DNA of 64,000 bases, from NCBI GenBank assembly GCA_943704415.1, contig CALSCO010000787.1:1-64000 (forward strand). The letters run 5' to 3'. Every line of letters begins with the position of its first letter. The stretch's first letter is position 1. Shown here one piece after another: positions 10,741-24,400 of the stretch. This stretch comes from Parvularia atlantis (taxonomy: Eukaryota; Opisthokonta; Rotosphaerida). The notes under the pieces were generated by a model that saw nothing but the letters and a program-made list of their open reading frames with translations, did no database searches and was not told where the DNA came from. The translations under genes were made by a program, and so were the position numbers.

Positions 10741-12217
10741 TTACACGGCCTCGGCCAGCGGCGACGTCGGCGCGGCGGGCGGCGAGGGCACCGCCGCGAT
10801 GGCCGTGGCCGGCGAAGGGACGCTCTCGTTGAACGAGCTCAGCCCGTCGTTGATCACCTGCGCCGCGTCCTCGGGCGCGCGCCCGTTGGCCCCGGCCGCG
10901 CTGCTCTGCCCGTCGGTGCTCGAGTTGCTCGCGCCCACGGGCACCGACGCGAGGTCAAACAGGGCCACGAACGGCACGCCCATCCACGCGAGCGTCATGA
11001 GGATCTTTGGCCGGAAGATCACTGTCAAGGGCACGGTTGAGCACGGTTGCAAAGCAACGCGACTGCGCAACGCACTCAGCTTGCCCAGCGCGATCATCAG
11101 CGGCACAGGCCCCGACAGCAGGATAAACATCCACCTGCGCGCTCGGTTGTCTCAGCCACGTGACGCACAGGCGCCCGGCGCACGCACCAGGGGATGCCCT
11201 GCAGGTAGAACGCGATCACACCCCAGAGCACGATCGCCGTCACGCCGACGTTGAGGCTGAGAAACACGGCGGCCTTGAGGCGAGCGAGCACGAGCGTGAG
11301 TGCTGCCTTGGAGCGGTTCGCCTGTTCGTCACGCCGCGGTCAGACGCAGCAGCGAGCACGGGCAGAGCCGAGCGTGCGCACGGGCACGGCCTGCTGGGCA
11401 CCGACGGCGACGACGGTCGGCTTGAGCGCGTCCGACGAGAGCGTGATGCTCGCGCGGCGCGCCGTCTCCTCGTTGAAACGGAGGCGCTTGGCGACAATGT
11501 CGATGAGGCGCGCGAGCAGCACGGTCATGCCCGCGACCTCGACCACGATGAACGCAAAGTAGGCGATGTAGCCGCCGACGATGGTCGCGCGGCGCGCGGC
11601 GGGGTCGTCGAAGTACGCCGTTTGCGGCAGCACGACGAGCAGCACGAGCTCGGCAGCCCAGAGCGCGACGAGGGTGAGCGCGGCCAGGCGCGTCGAGAGG
11701 CTGATGAGGCGCTCGAGCTGCCGCCGCTCGGCGCTGACCGAGCTGGACGAGACGTTGGTGCCGGCGATGTGGAGCATCCCGGCGACGAGCAGCGTCGAGT
11801 TGAGCAGCACAGCCAGTCCCAGGAACAGCCACAGCGGCACGGCCTCGCGCAGCACCAGCGACGACGGCGCCGCGCCGGCCACGTAGCCGCACAGCACGGC
11901 CTGCACCGCGCACCACACGAGGTACACGGCCGCGACGTACGGCGGGCCTTGCCTTGTGTCAGCAATGCGAACGACGCTCACGACGCAGCACGCACTGCGG
12001 TCGACGCGCCGCCAGTAGCGCGCCAGCACGCCCTCGGCCAGCAGCGCGATCCACGCGGCCATCCATAGGTAGCACAGCGCGGTCAGCGCCGTCGCGTTGA
12101 GCGCGCACGGCACGGGCTGCACCAGCAGCAGGTCGTCCTGCACGAGCACGTACACGTCAGCGTCAACAAAGGCGCACGCGAGGCACGTGCCTGGCGGTAC
12201 GGCGCGGTGCAGACCAT
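10741..12217 (-). CDS. Unknown multipass membrane protein (about 7-8 membrane segments)
   Basis: Not assigned to a family. Joined exons give a protein of roughly 400 residues with successive hydrophobic stretches: ALTALCYLWMAAWIALLAEG, VAAVYLVWCAVQAVLCGYV, LWLFLGLAVLLNSTLLVAG, LAALTLVALWAAELVLLVVL, GGYIAYFAFIVVEVAGMTVL, NVGVTAIVLWGVIAFYLQG, FILLSGPVPLMIALGKL and MTLAWMGVPFVALFDL. A hydrophilic Ser/Ala/Pro-rich C-terminal tail ends SPLAEAV-stop at 10741. The number and spacing of segments resemble seven-helix receptor-like or THH1/TOM1-like proteins, but I see no diagnostic motif. The start at 12217 assumes that ATG is joined to DDLLLVQPV by an intron of about 80 nt; a nearby alternative uses a longer first exon. 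The gene shares a 254-bp upstream region with the divergent GatA gene. Confidence 0.6.
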
Positions 12218-12439
12218 TTGTGCCTTCCGCGCCGTGCGTGCGACTGCTGCTGATGCGGGTGTGCGACGCGGACCGAGAGAGAAGCAGACGCGCGGCGCGG
12301 CGAGAGGGCGAACGAAGCGAGGGGCGGGCAGAGCTAGTTCGCAACGGTCAGGCCGAAACGCGCGCGTCGCAGGTGCGTCCCGGGTGCGTTTCGGGCAGCA
12401 CACAACAAAGTCGGCCGGATTAGCCCCCCGCAGCATCGG

Positions 12440-12473
12440 CCAATCGGCGTGCGCGCGCCACGGTTCCGCCAAT
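12440..12473. promoter_or_regulatory. Two CCAAT boxes in the divergent membrane-protein/GatA promoter
   Basis: GGCCAATCGG (CCAAT at 12440-12444) and CGCCAATGGG (CCAAT at 12469-12473, running into the GatA ATG) lie 29 bases apart. Both match the NF-Y core plus flanks. Their presence in the 254-bp gap between two divergent starts suggests promoter function, but the second overlaps the start codon and may be chance. Confidence 0.3.
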
Positions 12474-14259
12474 GGGCGCACGCGACGCAGCGGTTGCCAA
12501 GGCGCTGCAGCGCATCGCGGCGCACCAGCCGGTGACGCGCGCCTTTGTGGCCGTGCGCGACGCGGGTGAGGCACGCGCCGACGCCGCCACCGCCACCGGG
12601 CGCCTCGCGGGCCTGCCGGTGGCCGTCAAGGACAACGTGTGCACGCGCGCGATGCCCACGACGGCGGCCTCGCGGATGCTCGCCGGTGCGCTGCCTGCTG
12701 ATCGCCGTCCGCGTCGGCTGAGGGCCCGCCGCGCAAAGACTTCGCGCCCGCGTACGACGCGACCGTGTGCGCGCGCCTGTGGGCTGCGGGCGCTGTGCTC
12801 GTGGGCAAGACGAGCCTGGACGAGTTTGGTGCGGCGCGGGCCCGACGGATGCACGAGGCTGATGCGGTGCAAAGGGATGGGCTCCGAGGGGCGGCACGCG
12901 GCCGCGGGGCCCGTCACGCAGGACGGCGTGCACGTGGCCGGCGGGAGCAGCAGCGGCAGCGCCGTCGCCGTCGCGCTGCAGATGGCCTGGGCGTACGCGC
13001 GCGTACGCCGCCGTCTGCCCTTCTCGATCGCTGATACAGATCGGCGCAGCGCCGTCGGGTCCGACACGGGCGGCTCGGTGCGCCTCCCGGCGTCCTACTG
13101 CGGCGTGTACGGGCTCAAGGTGCGTGCGACGTCGCGACGGCAACGACGCGCGCGTGTGTGGGTGTGTGTGACAAAACCGGCGAGCAGCCGACGTACGGCG
13201 TGCTCTCGCGCCACGGGCTGATCGCCTACGCCTCGTCGCTCGACTGCCCCGGGCTGCTGGCGCGCACACCGGCCGACCTCGCCGCCGCCTTTGGTGCGCG
13301 CCTCACCGTGCCGTTCACGCGGCTGATCGCTCGCGCAAAGGCGCCGTCGACGGGCACGACCCGCGCGATCCGACGTCACTCACGCCGGCCGAGCGCACGC
13401 TGCCGCCGTCCGCTGACGCGCCGCTTGTCGTCGGTGTGCCCGAGGAGTTTGTGACGGCGGACCTGCCCGACGCGACGGGGCGGGCGTGGGAGGCCGCGCT
13501 CCTGCAGCTCGAGGCGATCGTGCGTTTGCAGGCGCGCGCTGATCATCGCGGACGCTGAAGGGGTGCCGCGGGCAGGGCGCGACGCTCAGGACCGTGCGCA
13601 TGCCCAGCCTCAAGCTGGCCCTGCCCGCGTACTACGTGATCGCGTCGGCCGAGGCGGCGTCCAACCTCGCGCGCTACGATGGCGTGCGCTTCGGTGCGAT
13701 GGTGCTTGACGTGACGGCATGCAGCTCACTAGGTCGCACAGGGCACCGCAGTGCGTGCGACGATGGCGCCGAGCCGACGTGGGCCGTGCACACGCGCGAC
13801 GAGGGCTTTGGCGACGAGGTCAAGCGGCGGCTGATCGCGGGCACGTTTGTGCTCTCGGCCGAGTGCGTCCGCCCGCTGGCGTGCGCCTCGCTCACCGCTG
13901 CTGCGCACTGCAGGCACTACGACAGCTACTACGTGCAGGCGCAGCGCGTGCGGCGGCTCGTGCGCGACGAGATGCTGGCGGTGTTCACCGGGCCCGACGC
14001 CGCGACGCTGCTGTGCACGCCGACGGCACCCACGGCCGCGCCGACGCTCGAGGACGCCGAGCGCGCCAGCAGCACCACCGCCACGGCCGCATTCCTTCAG
14101 GACCTGTTCACAGTGCCTGCGAGCCTCGCCGGCCTGCCCGCGCTCTCCGTGCCCGCGGCGTCGCTCGGCGGCAGGCCACTGGGCATGCAGCTCATCGGCG
14201 CGCAGTGTAGCGAGCGCGTACTGCTCGCGCTGGCGTTGAGGTGGCGTGCAGGGCGGTGA
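12472..14259 (+). CDS. GATA: Glutamyl/aspartyl-tRNA amidotransferase subunit A (GatA-type amidase)
   Basis: GatA releases ammonia from glutamine to convert Glu-tRNA(Gln) to Gln-tRNA(Gln), in eukaryotes inside mitochondria or plastids. Seen: LPVAVKDNVCT (catalytic Lys of the amidase Ser-Ser-Lys triad), MPTTAASRMLAG, GAVLVGKTSLDEF, the signature HVAGGSSSGSAVAV (cis-Ser) and AVGSDTGGSVRLPASYCGVYG (nucleophile Ser), then TYGVLSRHGLIAYASSLD, NLARYDGVRFG, and the C-terminal CTPTAPTAAPTL and GLPALSVPAASLGGRPLGMQ. All catalytic residues are present. At least six introns of the GTGCG type interrupt it. No obvious targeting peptide precedes MGARDAAVAKALQRIA; mitochondrial location is inferred from the family. 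A general amidase is less likely given the C-terminal GatA blocks. ATG chosen at 12472. Confidence 0.87.
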
Positions 14260-14372
14260 ACAAACGATCGCGACCGTCATCTGTGGCCGCCGTGCATCGT
14301 CGCTGCCACGCCAGGCTCCGCCGTGTGCTGCCGCGCCTCGCCGTGCTGCATACAACTGTTTCTTGCCATTCG

Positions 14373-17300
14373 ATGGACAACGTGACGGATGCCGCGGCAG
14401 AGCGGGCCGCGCTCGTGGCGCGCCGTGTGCAGGACGCGGCGGGGGCGGCGCAGCCGCTGGTGCGTCGTGCCGTGCGGCGTTTGCTGCGTGCGGCGTGACC
14501 CGTCGCGCACGGCGCAGGCCGGCCACGCGCGCCTCGTGCCGCTGCTCACGCTGGCCGAGTGGGTGAAGTGGGTGCAGCCCGTGGCCGACAAGCGCCTCCT
14601 GCGCTCGCCAGAGGTGCTGCTCGGCGGTGCGCCCGCCCACCCCCGCGGTGGCCGCGGCACGGCGCTGACGGAGGGGGGGCCGTGCGGCGACGGCAGTGCT
14701 CGCGCAGCTGCTCGCCCGCGTCACGTTCGACGCCAGCACGCTCGTGCCCGCCTACGCAGAGCCCTTCGCGAGTGCGCCTCGTGCGGCCCACTGCGACGTG
14801 ATTCGGGCTCAGTGACGTGGCACGGCACGCGCACGGCAGGCAACCTCAGGGCAAACAACGCCGAGCAGCGCGCGCTCGCGCTTGCCGCCGTCAAGGCCCT
14901 CGCCGCGCACGTGCACGACGCCGGCGCCGCCTCGACGCTCGCCGGCCGCATCACGGCGCTGCTGGCCTGTGACGTCGCTGCGAGTCGGTGCTTCGATGCC
15001 GTTCACTGACGGACACGCGCGCAGCCGCGCTGCCCAGCATCGATCATCGCCTCGTCGCCACTGCGGCATTGCGCGCCCTGTGCGCCTGTCCGCTGCCCGC
15101 CGAGCAGCAGCCGGCCTTTGCGCAGGGCGTGATCGACGCGAGCCTGCCGATCCTGCAGAAAGAAGGCTTGTGCGCGTACGGCTTATGTGCGGCTCACTCA
15201 TGCGCGTCATTACAGCCAATGAGACGGCATACGCGGCGCTGGCCGGCGCCATTGGGCAGTTTGCCGGCCAGCTGCGGCAGCCACATGCGCCGCTAACGGC
15301 CTTCATCGATGCCGGGCTCAAGTCGGACAAGGTGCACGCGAGGAGATTGCTCGCGCTGCTGATCGCGCTCGAACTGCCCGGTGCGTTCTCGCTGCGACGC
15401 GCTGCCAGCTGCTCACCCTGCGCATCGCACGCAGCCGCCGTCCTCGCACAGAGCGAGGTGTTTATGGAGCCGCTGGTTAAGGCGGCCGAGAAGGCCGCGC
15501 AATCGGCCGTGCTCAGTGCGCCGGAGGGCCTCGCCGAGCTGCTCGCCCTGCTGCGCCTGCGCGGGACAAACGCGCGAGCCGAGCAAGACCTCGCCAAGAA
15601 GGGCTTCTGGGACACGCAGCTCGGGCCCGCGTCGTTCGTGTACCAGGACAAGGTGCGTGCCGTCAGGTTGCCGCCCTCTTGTGCTCACGAGGAGCGCGCA
15701 GGTTTACATGAAGCTCAGCGCCGACGACGCTGTCGTGCTCGCGCGCGTGCTTCAAGCCGTGTTGCGCGAACTGGCCGGCTCGGCGGTCGTTGCAAAGTCG
15801 CTCAAGCAGCTGATGACGACACTGGTCTTTTCGGCATGCCTCGGCCCGTGGCAGGGTCGCAGGCTCGTTCGCTCGTTCACACCCGAGCTGCTCGCCGCCC
15901 ATCTCGAGTACGCCGCACCGCTCGCCCAGGCGCTGCACGACGTCGTGCGCCGCCGTCTCGGTGCGCCTGTTCCTCGCTGACGTAGTGCACAGATGGCGCA
16001 GATGCAGGCGCAGCCGGCCAAGTACGAGACCGTGGCCGACAAGCGCGACTATGCCACATTCCTCTCGTCGGTGCTGCACGGCAACAAGGACATTGACGCC
16101 GCGCAGCTCGAGGCGCGCCTTCTGGCCTCGTTTGTCCCGGCACACCACGCGCTCGTCGGTGCGCTGTCGGCACCCACACATCCAGTCACGTCTGACATGC
16201 CTCGCTCAGGACGACCGGTTTGGGCGCCCGCAATCAAGTCGCTGCCAAGCGGGAAGGACTTTGTAGCGCAACACCTGGCGCAGCTCTGTGCGTCCTACTG
16301 CCGTCACAGAGTCGCTCGACTGACCCGCGCGCTCGCACAGTGGCGCAAATCACGTCGACGGACCCGGCCCAGCTGGCCGCGCTGCGCACCGCCGCCAAGC
16401 TCGCGCCGACCGAGGTCGTCCGCGGCGCCGTCAAGGTCCGCGCCTCGTTGTGGCTGTTGTCTTGAAGACTGACCGTCCGCATGCAGCTCGCGCTCGACGC
16501 GCTCGCGGCTGTCAAGGACGAGGCCGTGAGCGACACCGACCTCGGCATCTATCGCACCGAGGAGGGCCAGCTGTTTGTGGACGGTGCGCTCGGGCCGTCT
16601 TGCCCACGCGACCTCACCACTCACGTCGCGCAGTGCTGGCCAAGAGGGAGGCGGCCGCGTCGTTGTCGGTGGCGCCGCGCGGTGGCCGGCGCGACCACGC
16701 GTACTCGTTCGAGGACGAGCTGTGGGAGCAGCAAGTGCGCAAGGAGCTCGCCGCCAAGCGCGCCCAGGACGCGAAGCGCAAGCTGACCAAGGAGGAGGAG
16801 GCGCTCGTCAAGGCGCAGCACGAGAAAGAGGCGGCCGTGCGCGCGCGTGTCGCAGGCATCCGCGCCCGCCAGGTGTTTGCGCTGAGCCTGGTCGACGCGT
16901 TGGCCGAGGCCGTGCACGAGGCGATGGAGGGTGCGCTACTTTTGCGTACCCTGCGCCGCGATCGCTCACATGTGCGCACGTGCACGCAGACGCTGTGCCG
17001 CAGATTGTGCAGCAGATCGTTTTCCCGCTGCTCGCGTCGCCGCTCGCGCATCGCGAGGCCGGCCAGACGTTCATGGTGCGCGCTCGCCACTCGGGTCGTG
17101 CCCCTCTTACGCCACACCGCAGACGCTGAGCACGTGCGTCGCGCCGACCATCCGAGGCGTCGCGCGCTACATCTCGGTCATCTGGATGCGCCTCAAGAAC
17201 AGCTCAGGCCTGCCGGCCGAGTGGCGCTCGGCGTCCGTCAAGGGTGAGTTCGCGCGGCCGCAATGTACCCGCAGCCTGACAGCGGTGGCGCGCATAGACG

Positions 17301-20300
17301 TCGCGGCAGCGACGCTCATGCCCATCTACCGTGCGGTGGACCAGCACGGGTCGCTGTCGGCCGCGGCGTTCTTCTTCGTGTTTCTCATCGTCGAGCCGCT
17401 GCTCACGGACCAGGTGCATCCAGCAGCTGTTGGAGATGGTCCACACTCACTCGCTGCGCTTCGCAGAAGCATGTGACACCAGAAGAGGCGCAGCAGCTGC
17501 TCGAGCTGACAAACGCGCACGCCAAGCATGGTGCGTCGCTTGCTTGCCTCGCTGTTTTCTCCAGCTCTCATTTGACGCCATGCTGCGCAGGCTACTCGCC
17601 GCTGCTGCCGCGCGCCGCGATGATGCGGCTGTATCTGCGCTTGATCAAGCAGAGCCCCGCGCTGTCCAAGCCGGCGCACACGGGCCTTGTCGCGCTGTGC
17701 ACTGCCGTAGCCGACAGCGTCGGCGAGGACGAGACGCGCCTTCTGCTGCACGCCCTGCTCGACGGCGAGGTCAACGTGCGCCAGGCTGCACTCGACGCGC
17801 TCAAGGTGCGTCACGCTGCCCTTCTCCGCACGTGCCGATGTGCGAGCGCTGCAGCACGTGCCCGCGGCGAGCGGACCGCTGGCTGAGACGTACATCGTGC
17901 GCGTGTGGCTCACGACGCATGACGCGACCGAGACCGTCGCCGCGGCGGCCAAGGCGCTGTGGGAGCCGATCGCCGACCGCCTGCCGCGCACGTATTCCGA
18001 CGACCTGCTCTCGCTACTCGGTGTGTTGCGCACGGTCATGCGGCACCGTAAGCTGACGCGCTGCGCAGTGCACGATGAGGTGACCGTGCGCGACAGTGCC
18101 GGCCGTGCGTTCTCGGCGGCAATAGCGACGCACCCGTCGACGCTACAGGAGTCGCTCTCGCGGCTCTACGGGCTCTACAAGGTGCGCACAAGCGCACATT
18201 TACCCCATCCGCTCACACGTGTGCGCAGGTCAAGGCGGCGCTGCCCGAGGTGCAGTACGACGAGTTTGGGCGGCCGATCAAGCAAGAGTTCAAGGACCCG
18301 GTCCACCTGCGCGTGTCGATCGCCGACGCTGTCAAGGGTGCGGCGCGCGACGGGCGGGTGCGGGCTCGCAGCTGAACCCGCGTACCGCAGAGTGCACCAA
18401 GTTCATGGGCGGCGGCGAGGACCTGCGGCGCTTCATGTCGTTCCTGATCGTCGACGGCTTTGCGGACCGCAGCGAGGCTGTGCGCGTCAAGATGCTCGAG
18501 GTGCGCCTTTGCAAAGGCGGCGACATTGCTCATCAGTGGTACGCGCAGGCGGCCCTTGCGGCGCTCAAGGAGCACGGCAAGGAGAACGTTGACACGGTGC
18601 TGCCGATCGTGGAGACGTACCTCAACCAGCCCGCGCCGCCGTCAGAGGGTACGTGCGCCGTTCATGAGCACCCTCGTCACCAACGGCGCGGCAGTGCACG
18701 ACCGCATCCGCGAGTCGGTCATCCTGCTTGTCGGCGAGCTTGCCGCGTTCCTCGACCCGAAGGATCCCAAGGTCCCGGCGATCCTCGCGCGCCTCGTGGA
18801 CACGCTCAAGACGCCTTCGGAGCAGGTGCAGGTGGCCGTGGCCAACTGCCTGCCGGGCCTCGTCAAGAGCATCGGTGCGCGCCAGCGCTTCTGGTCGCCG
18901 CGCACGCGCTGCCTGACGCCGTGTATAGACGTCGCCGACCTTGTGCAGCAGATGATGAAGCAGGTGCTCGACGGCACCAAGTACGGCGACCGGCGAGGCG
19001 CGGTGCGTGCGCGGCGGCCTTGTGTACGTGGCGAGCGTGTGACCGCTTGGGCAGGCGTACGGGCTCGCGGGGCTCGTCAAGGGCAAGGGCATCTCGGCGC
19101 TGAAGGACTTCAACATCATGACGCAGCTCAAGGACGCGATGGAGGACAAGAAGGTGATGCAGCACCGGCAGGGCGCGCTCTTTGCCTACGGTGCGCTGTG
19201 CGGCGTGGCGTGCGCGTGCGCTGACTGCGGCGGCAGAGACGCTGTCGCTGCTGCTCGGCCGCCTCTTTGAGCCGTACGTGATCCAGATCCTGCCGCTGCT
19301 ACTTGTCGCGTTCGGCGACGGCTCGGTTGAGGTCCGCGAGGCCGTGGCGGACGCGTCGCGCGTGATCATGAGCAAGCTGAGGTGCGCCGCTTGATTGCAC
19401 AGCGTTTGTGTGCCTCATGCCCGCTGCGCAGTGCGCACTGCGTCAAGCTCATCCTGCCGTCACTGCTCGTGGGCCTCTCGGACGAGCAGTGGCGCACGAA
19501 GCAGGGCTCAGCCGAGCTGCTCGGCGCGATGGCGTACCTGGCGCCGAAGCAGCTGGGCTCATCATTGCCGACGATCGTGCCCAAGCTTGCCGACATTCTC
19601 GCCGACTCGCACCCCAAGGTCGTCACGGCGGGCAAGCAGGCGCTGCAGCACGTGTGTTCGCGTGTTCGAGCCCGCACGGCGTCGTCTAACCTGTGCTGCG
19701 CACGTCAAAGATCGGCTCGGTCATCAAGAACCCTGAGATCCAGGCGCTTGTGCCGCTGCTGCTCAGGGCGCTTGTAGAGCCCAACCGGTACACGTCTGAG
19801 TCGCTCACGGCGCTGATGCAGACGGGTGCGGCCCTGTCTGGTAGTGGGTGTGACTGCTCACACGCCCGCCCGCCCAGCCTTCGTGCACGTGGTCGACGCG
19901 CCGTCGCTCGCGCTCATCGCGCCGATCCTGCAGCGCGGCCTCAAGGAGCGCAGCACGGACACGAAGAAGATGGCGGCGCAGATTATGGGCAACATGTGCG
20001 GCCGTGCAGCGTGCAGACGCGCGCATGGCTGACGCGTGCGCAGGTCGTCGCTCGTGGACGAGAAGGACTTTGTGCCGTACCTGCCCGTGCTGATTCCGGG
20101 CGTGCAGACGATCCTGGTCGACCCGATCCCCGAGGTCCGCAAGATCGCCGCGCGCGCACTCGGCACGATGGTCACCAAGGCACGTCTTGCGTGCGTCGTT
20201 TTGCTTGTCCTCATGTACGCGTGCCCCAGATGGGCGAGAAGAGCTTCGAGGGCCTGATCCCGTGGCTGCTGACGATGCTCAAGTCCGAGTCGAGCAGCGT

Positions 20301-23300
20301 CGACCGCTCGGGCGCGGCGCAGGGCCTGAGCGAGGTGCGGACGACCGCGCTGGGTGTGATGCACAACTGACGAACCCGCGCTGCAGGTGTTGCGCGGCCT
20401 CGGTGCCTCGCGCCTCGACGCGCTGCTGCCCGACATCATCACGAACGCGACGAGGTGCGCGCCGCACGCTCGTGCGCCGGGCGCGCTGTGACGTCGCGCT
20501 CGCAGCCCGTCGCCGCACGTACGCGAGGGCTGCCTGTCCGTGCTCATCTACCTGCCGAGCAACTTTGGCGAGGAGTTTACACGCTACCTGGCGCAGGTGT
20601 GTGCGTGCGCGTGTGTTTGCGGCGCAGCTGAGCATCGCCGCAGGTCATCCCGCCCGTGCTTAAGGGCCTCGCGGATGAGGCCGAGCCCGTGCGCGACGTC
20701 GCGCTTCGCGCCGGCCAGGTCATCGTCGCCAACTACTCCCGCTCGGCCGTGGAGCTGCTGCTGCCGTCATTGCAGAAAGGTGCGAGCTCGCGCGCAGCAG
20801 ACTGCTGAACGCGCTGACACGTCGCTCTGCCCAGGCCTGTTTGACGACAACTGGCGCATTCGCTCGTCCTCGGTGCAGCTGCTGGGCGACCTGCTCTACC
20901 GCATCACGGGCGCGACGGGCAAGACGCAGCTCGACGGCGCCGACGAGGAGGAGGGCATCGGCACCGAGGAGGGCCGGCGCGCGGTCCTTGCCGCGCTCGG
21001 CCAGGAGCGCCGCGACCTCGTGCTCGCGTCGCTCTACGTGCTGCGCAACGACATCTCGCTCGTCGTGCGCCAGGTGCGTGCGCCGGCATCGTGCGCGCCG
21101 TGGCTCACCGAAAGGGCACCAGTCGTCACTGCACGTGTGGAAGACGGTCGTGAGCAACACGCCGCGCACGCTGCGCGAAATCCTGCCCGTGATGATGCGC
21201 ATCATCATCGACTGCCTCTCGTCGCCGTCGCACGACAAGTGCGTGTGCTGCGGGTCGTTGCTGTGCTCACTCGTTGCTCAGGCGGACTGTGGGCGCGCGC
21301 TGCCTGGGCGAGCTCGTGCGCAAGCAGGGCGACCGCGTGCTGGTGCGCGTGCAGATGTACTGTGCGTTTGCTGCTGACCGCGCAAAAGCCCGAGGTCATG
21401 CCAACGCTCGAGGAGGGCCTGCTCTCTCCCGTGGCCACGACGCGCCAGGGCGTGTGCATCGGCCTGAACGAGATCATGCTCACGGCTGGCAAGCAGCTGG
21501 TGCGCCGCCGTTGTGCGCGGGTGTGTGGCGGAGGCCGACACTTGCGCACGCTCGCAGGTCGTCCAGTTCATCGACGTGATCGTCCCAGCCGTGCGCCAGG
21601 CGATCAGCGACCCGGACCCGATGGTGCGCGAGCCGGCCGCGGATGGTGCGTCCTGCCTGCCCGCGTGCGTCGGTGTGGCGCTGACCAAGTCGCGCACAGC
21701 CTTCGACACGCTGTTCAAGAACGTCGGCCGCGTCGCGCTCGACGAGATCCTGCCGCACCTGCTGCACAATCTGGCGTCCTCGGACGACGCGGTAGTCTCG
21801 GCTGCGCTCGAGGTGCGCAGCGCACGGCAGCGCAGCGGCGCACGGACTGACGGGTCGCGCAGGGCCTGCAACTGATCACGGCTGTGCGGAGCAACATCGT
21901 CTTCCCGATCTTGATCGAGCAGCTGCTGCACCCGATCACGGCGGCCAACGCGCGCGGTGCGTTGCGCTCACGCTGCTTGCACTCGGTGGCTGACGCTGCT
22001 CGCAGCCCTCGGCATGCTCATCCCGTCGGCCGGCAAGGCACTCACCAAGTACCTCTCGACCATTCTCAGCTCGCTCTTCCAGATGACGTGCGCTGCCGTT
22101 ACGATCGCTGCTCTGCCCAACTGATGTGCGGCGTGCGCAGTGCGCCGTCGTCGTCGGCAAAACAGGCCGTCGACCGCGCGGCCATTGACGCGACAGCCAC
22201 CGTGCTCCTGTCGACCGTGTCGGACGACGACGCTGGGCGCCTGCTTATGAGCGACTTGCTCGAGAAGGCCGCGAGCGACAAGGCGTACGAGCGCAAGACC
22301 GCGTGCGACTTCATCGCAACGTTCTGCGCCAGCTCCAAGTGCGCTCCGCTCGCTGTACCGATGCGGCGACTGACTAGTGCGCGAGCGCAGGATTGACTAC
22401 ACGCCCTACGTCCGTGCCATGTTCCGCCTGCTGTTGTACCGCATGAACGACGTCGAGCAGGACGTGGTCTCGTCGGCCTGGGGCGCGCTCGACGCGCTAA
22501 CGCGGTGAGCCGCGCCTTGCAGATGATGTTGCTGTGCGCTGACACGGTCGTGCGAACAGCACGTTGAAGAAGGAGCACCAGCCCGACTACTTGAATGAGG
22601 TGCGCCGGGCGATGCAGAACGTCGTGGACGATGCGCGCCCCGCGGTGGGCCTCATCAAGGGCTTCTGCATGCCGCGGGTGCGCAGTCGCTACACGTGTCA
22701 TGCCGGCGCCTGACGTGTGTGTTTGTGTGCGTGCAGGGCATCCTCCCGCTGCTGCCGATGATGCTCCAGGGCCTGCTGTACGGCAGCAACGACGTCCGCG
22801 AGCAGGCCGCGCTCGGCATGGGTGCGCACAGCGGCGCGATGATGACGAGCACTCACACCGTGCAGGCGACCTCGTCCGCTTCACGGACCCCGAGTCGCTC
22901 AAGCCGATGGTGGTGCAGATGACCGGTAAGCGCCGTCGACTGTGTGGCACTGGAGCTGACGCCGCTCGCAGGCCCGCTCATCCGCATTGTCGGCGACCGC
23001 TTCAACTGGCAGGTCAAGGCGGCCATCCTCGAGACGCTCGGGTGCGGCGCGTGCGCCTCTGCGCCTGCCCATCGGGACGACTGACGGCGGTGTGTACAGC
23101 CTGCTGCTGGGCCGCGTCGGCATCGCGCTGCGCCCGTTCCTGCCGCAGCTGCAGTCGACCTTTGTCCGCGCGCTGCACGACACGACGCAGGTGCGCCCGG
23201 CCGTGCACCTTGCCGCGCGTAGCACTCATCAGCACGCGCGCACGACAGGACGTTCGCATCCGTGCCGCGAGCGCCCTAGGCAGGCTCATCCCGCTGCAGC

Positions 23301-24400
23301 CGCGCGTGGACCCGCTCATAACCGAGCTGCTCAACGGCATCAAGACGTGCGAGCCCGGCATCCGCGAGACGTTCCTGCGCGCGCTGTACGCGGTTGTGCG
23401 AGCGGGCGCGAGCACCATCGGCGCGCCTGTGCGCGCTGCTTGCCAAGCCGCGCTTGTGTCATACCTGGGCGAGACGGACGGTATGCGTCACACGTTGCCC
23501 GCGCTTTGCCTCACCCTGGCGCTGCGGACAGACGACGTGCGCACGGCCGCCGCGCACTGCCTCGGCGCGCTCAGCAAGGCGATGGGCCCGGCGGACGCGC
23601 GCGCGCTCGTGCGCCAGCTGGCGACGCCGGAAGCGGGCGCGAGCGTCGCGGCGCGGCTGGGCGCGGCTCAGGCGCTGACGACGCTGCTGCAAGAGAGCCC
23701 CGAGGCGCTGTTGGTGACGGACAACGACGCTGAGGCGCGCGCCAAGATCGCCGCGTGGATTATGCAGCAGGTCCAGGACGACAAGATCCCGCTCGTGCAG
23801 ACGGGCCTGCGCTCGCTCGCCTACGCCCTCCTCCCGGCCAGCGTGATGTGGGACGAGCACGGCGCGGCGCTCATCGGCGCGCTCGCGCTTGGCCTGAGTG
23901 ACAAGAAGCCGACGGACGCGCGCCTCATTGCCGCCGCGGCGTTCAAGTCGCTGGCCAAGGCGCAGTTCAAGGTGCGCTGCTGCTTGTGCGTGTGCCTCGC
24001 CGCTGACGGTCGCGCTCGCAGCTGCTCGAGCCGCACCTGGGCCAGCTTGTGCCGCCGCTGCTCTCGGCCGCGCAGGAGAAGAAGATCCTGCGGCTCAAGC
24101 TCGCGGCCGAGCGCGCGCTGCTGTACGGCCTGGGTTTGCGCGGGGGTGAGCAGACGCTGCAGGTGCGCCCCGTGTGAGCGCTGCGCACAACTGCTCACAC
24201 GTGCAACGACGCAGGCATTCCTCGCGTGCGCTGACGCCGACACGGCCAAGGCGCTCGCCGACTACCATCGGCGCGTCCTGTCCAAGCTCGCGCAGCGCTC
24301 GGCCAGCGACGACGGCGCGGCGGGCGCGGGCGACGGCGGCGACGTGTCGGACGACGACCAGGAGATGGGCCGCGGCTTTGACAAGAAGCTTCTCGTCTGA
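14373..24400 (+). CDS. GCN1: GCN1, HEAT-repeat translational regulator
   Basis: GCN1 binds collided or stalled ribosomes and activates the eIF2-alpha kinase GCN2. The product, of well over 2,000 residues spread over several dozen short exons, is built of HEAT repeats throughout. Start [20 protein letters not shown] at 14373. Family-specific blocks: [20 protein letters not shown] and [15 protein letters not shown] (about 18700-18870), the eEF3-like core with [20 protein letters not shown] (about 19060), [20 protein letters not shown] and [14 protein letters not shown] (about 19490-19620), [20 protein letters not shown] with [13 protein letters not shown] (about 19900-20000), [15 protein letters not shown] (about 20300). 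C-terminus acidic, ending [10 protein letters not shown] at 24400. Length and order match full-length GCN1; I saw no missing portion. It converges on the HECT giant gene, with 463 bases between. Confidence 0.95.
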
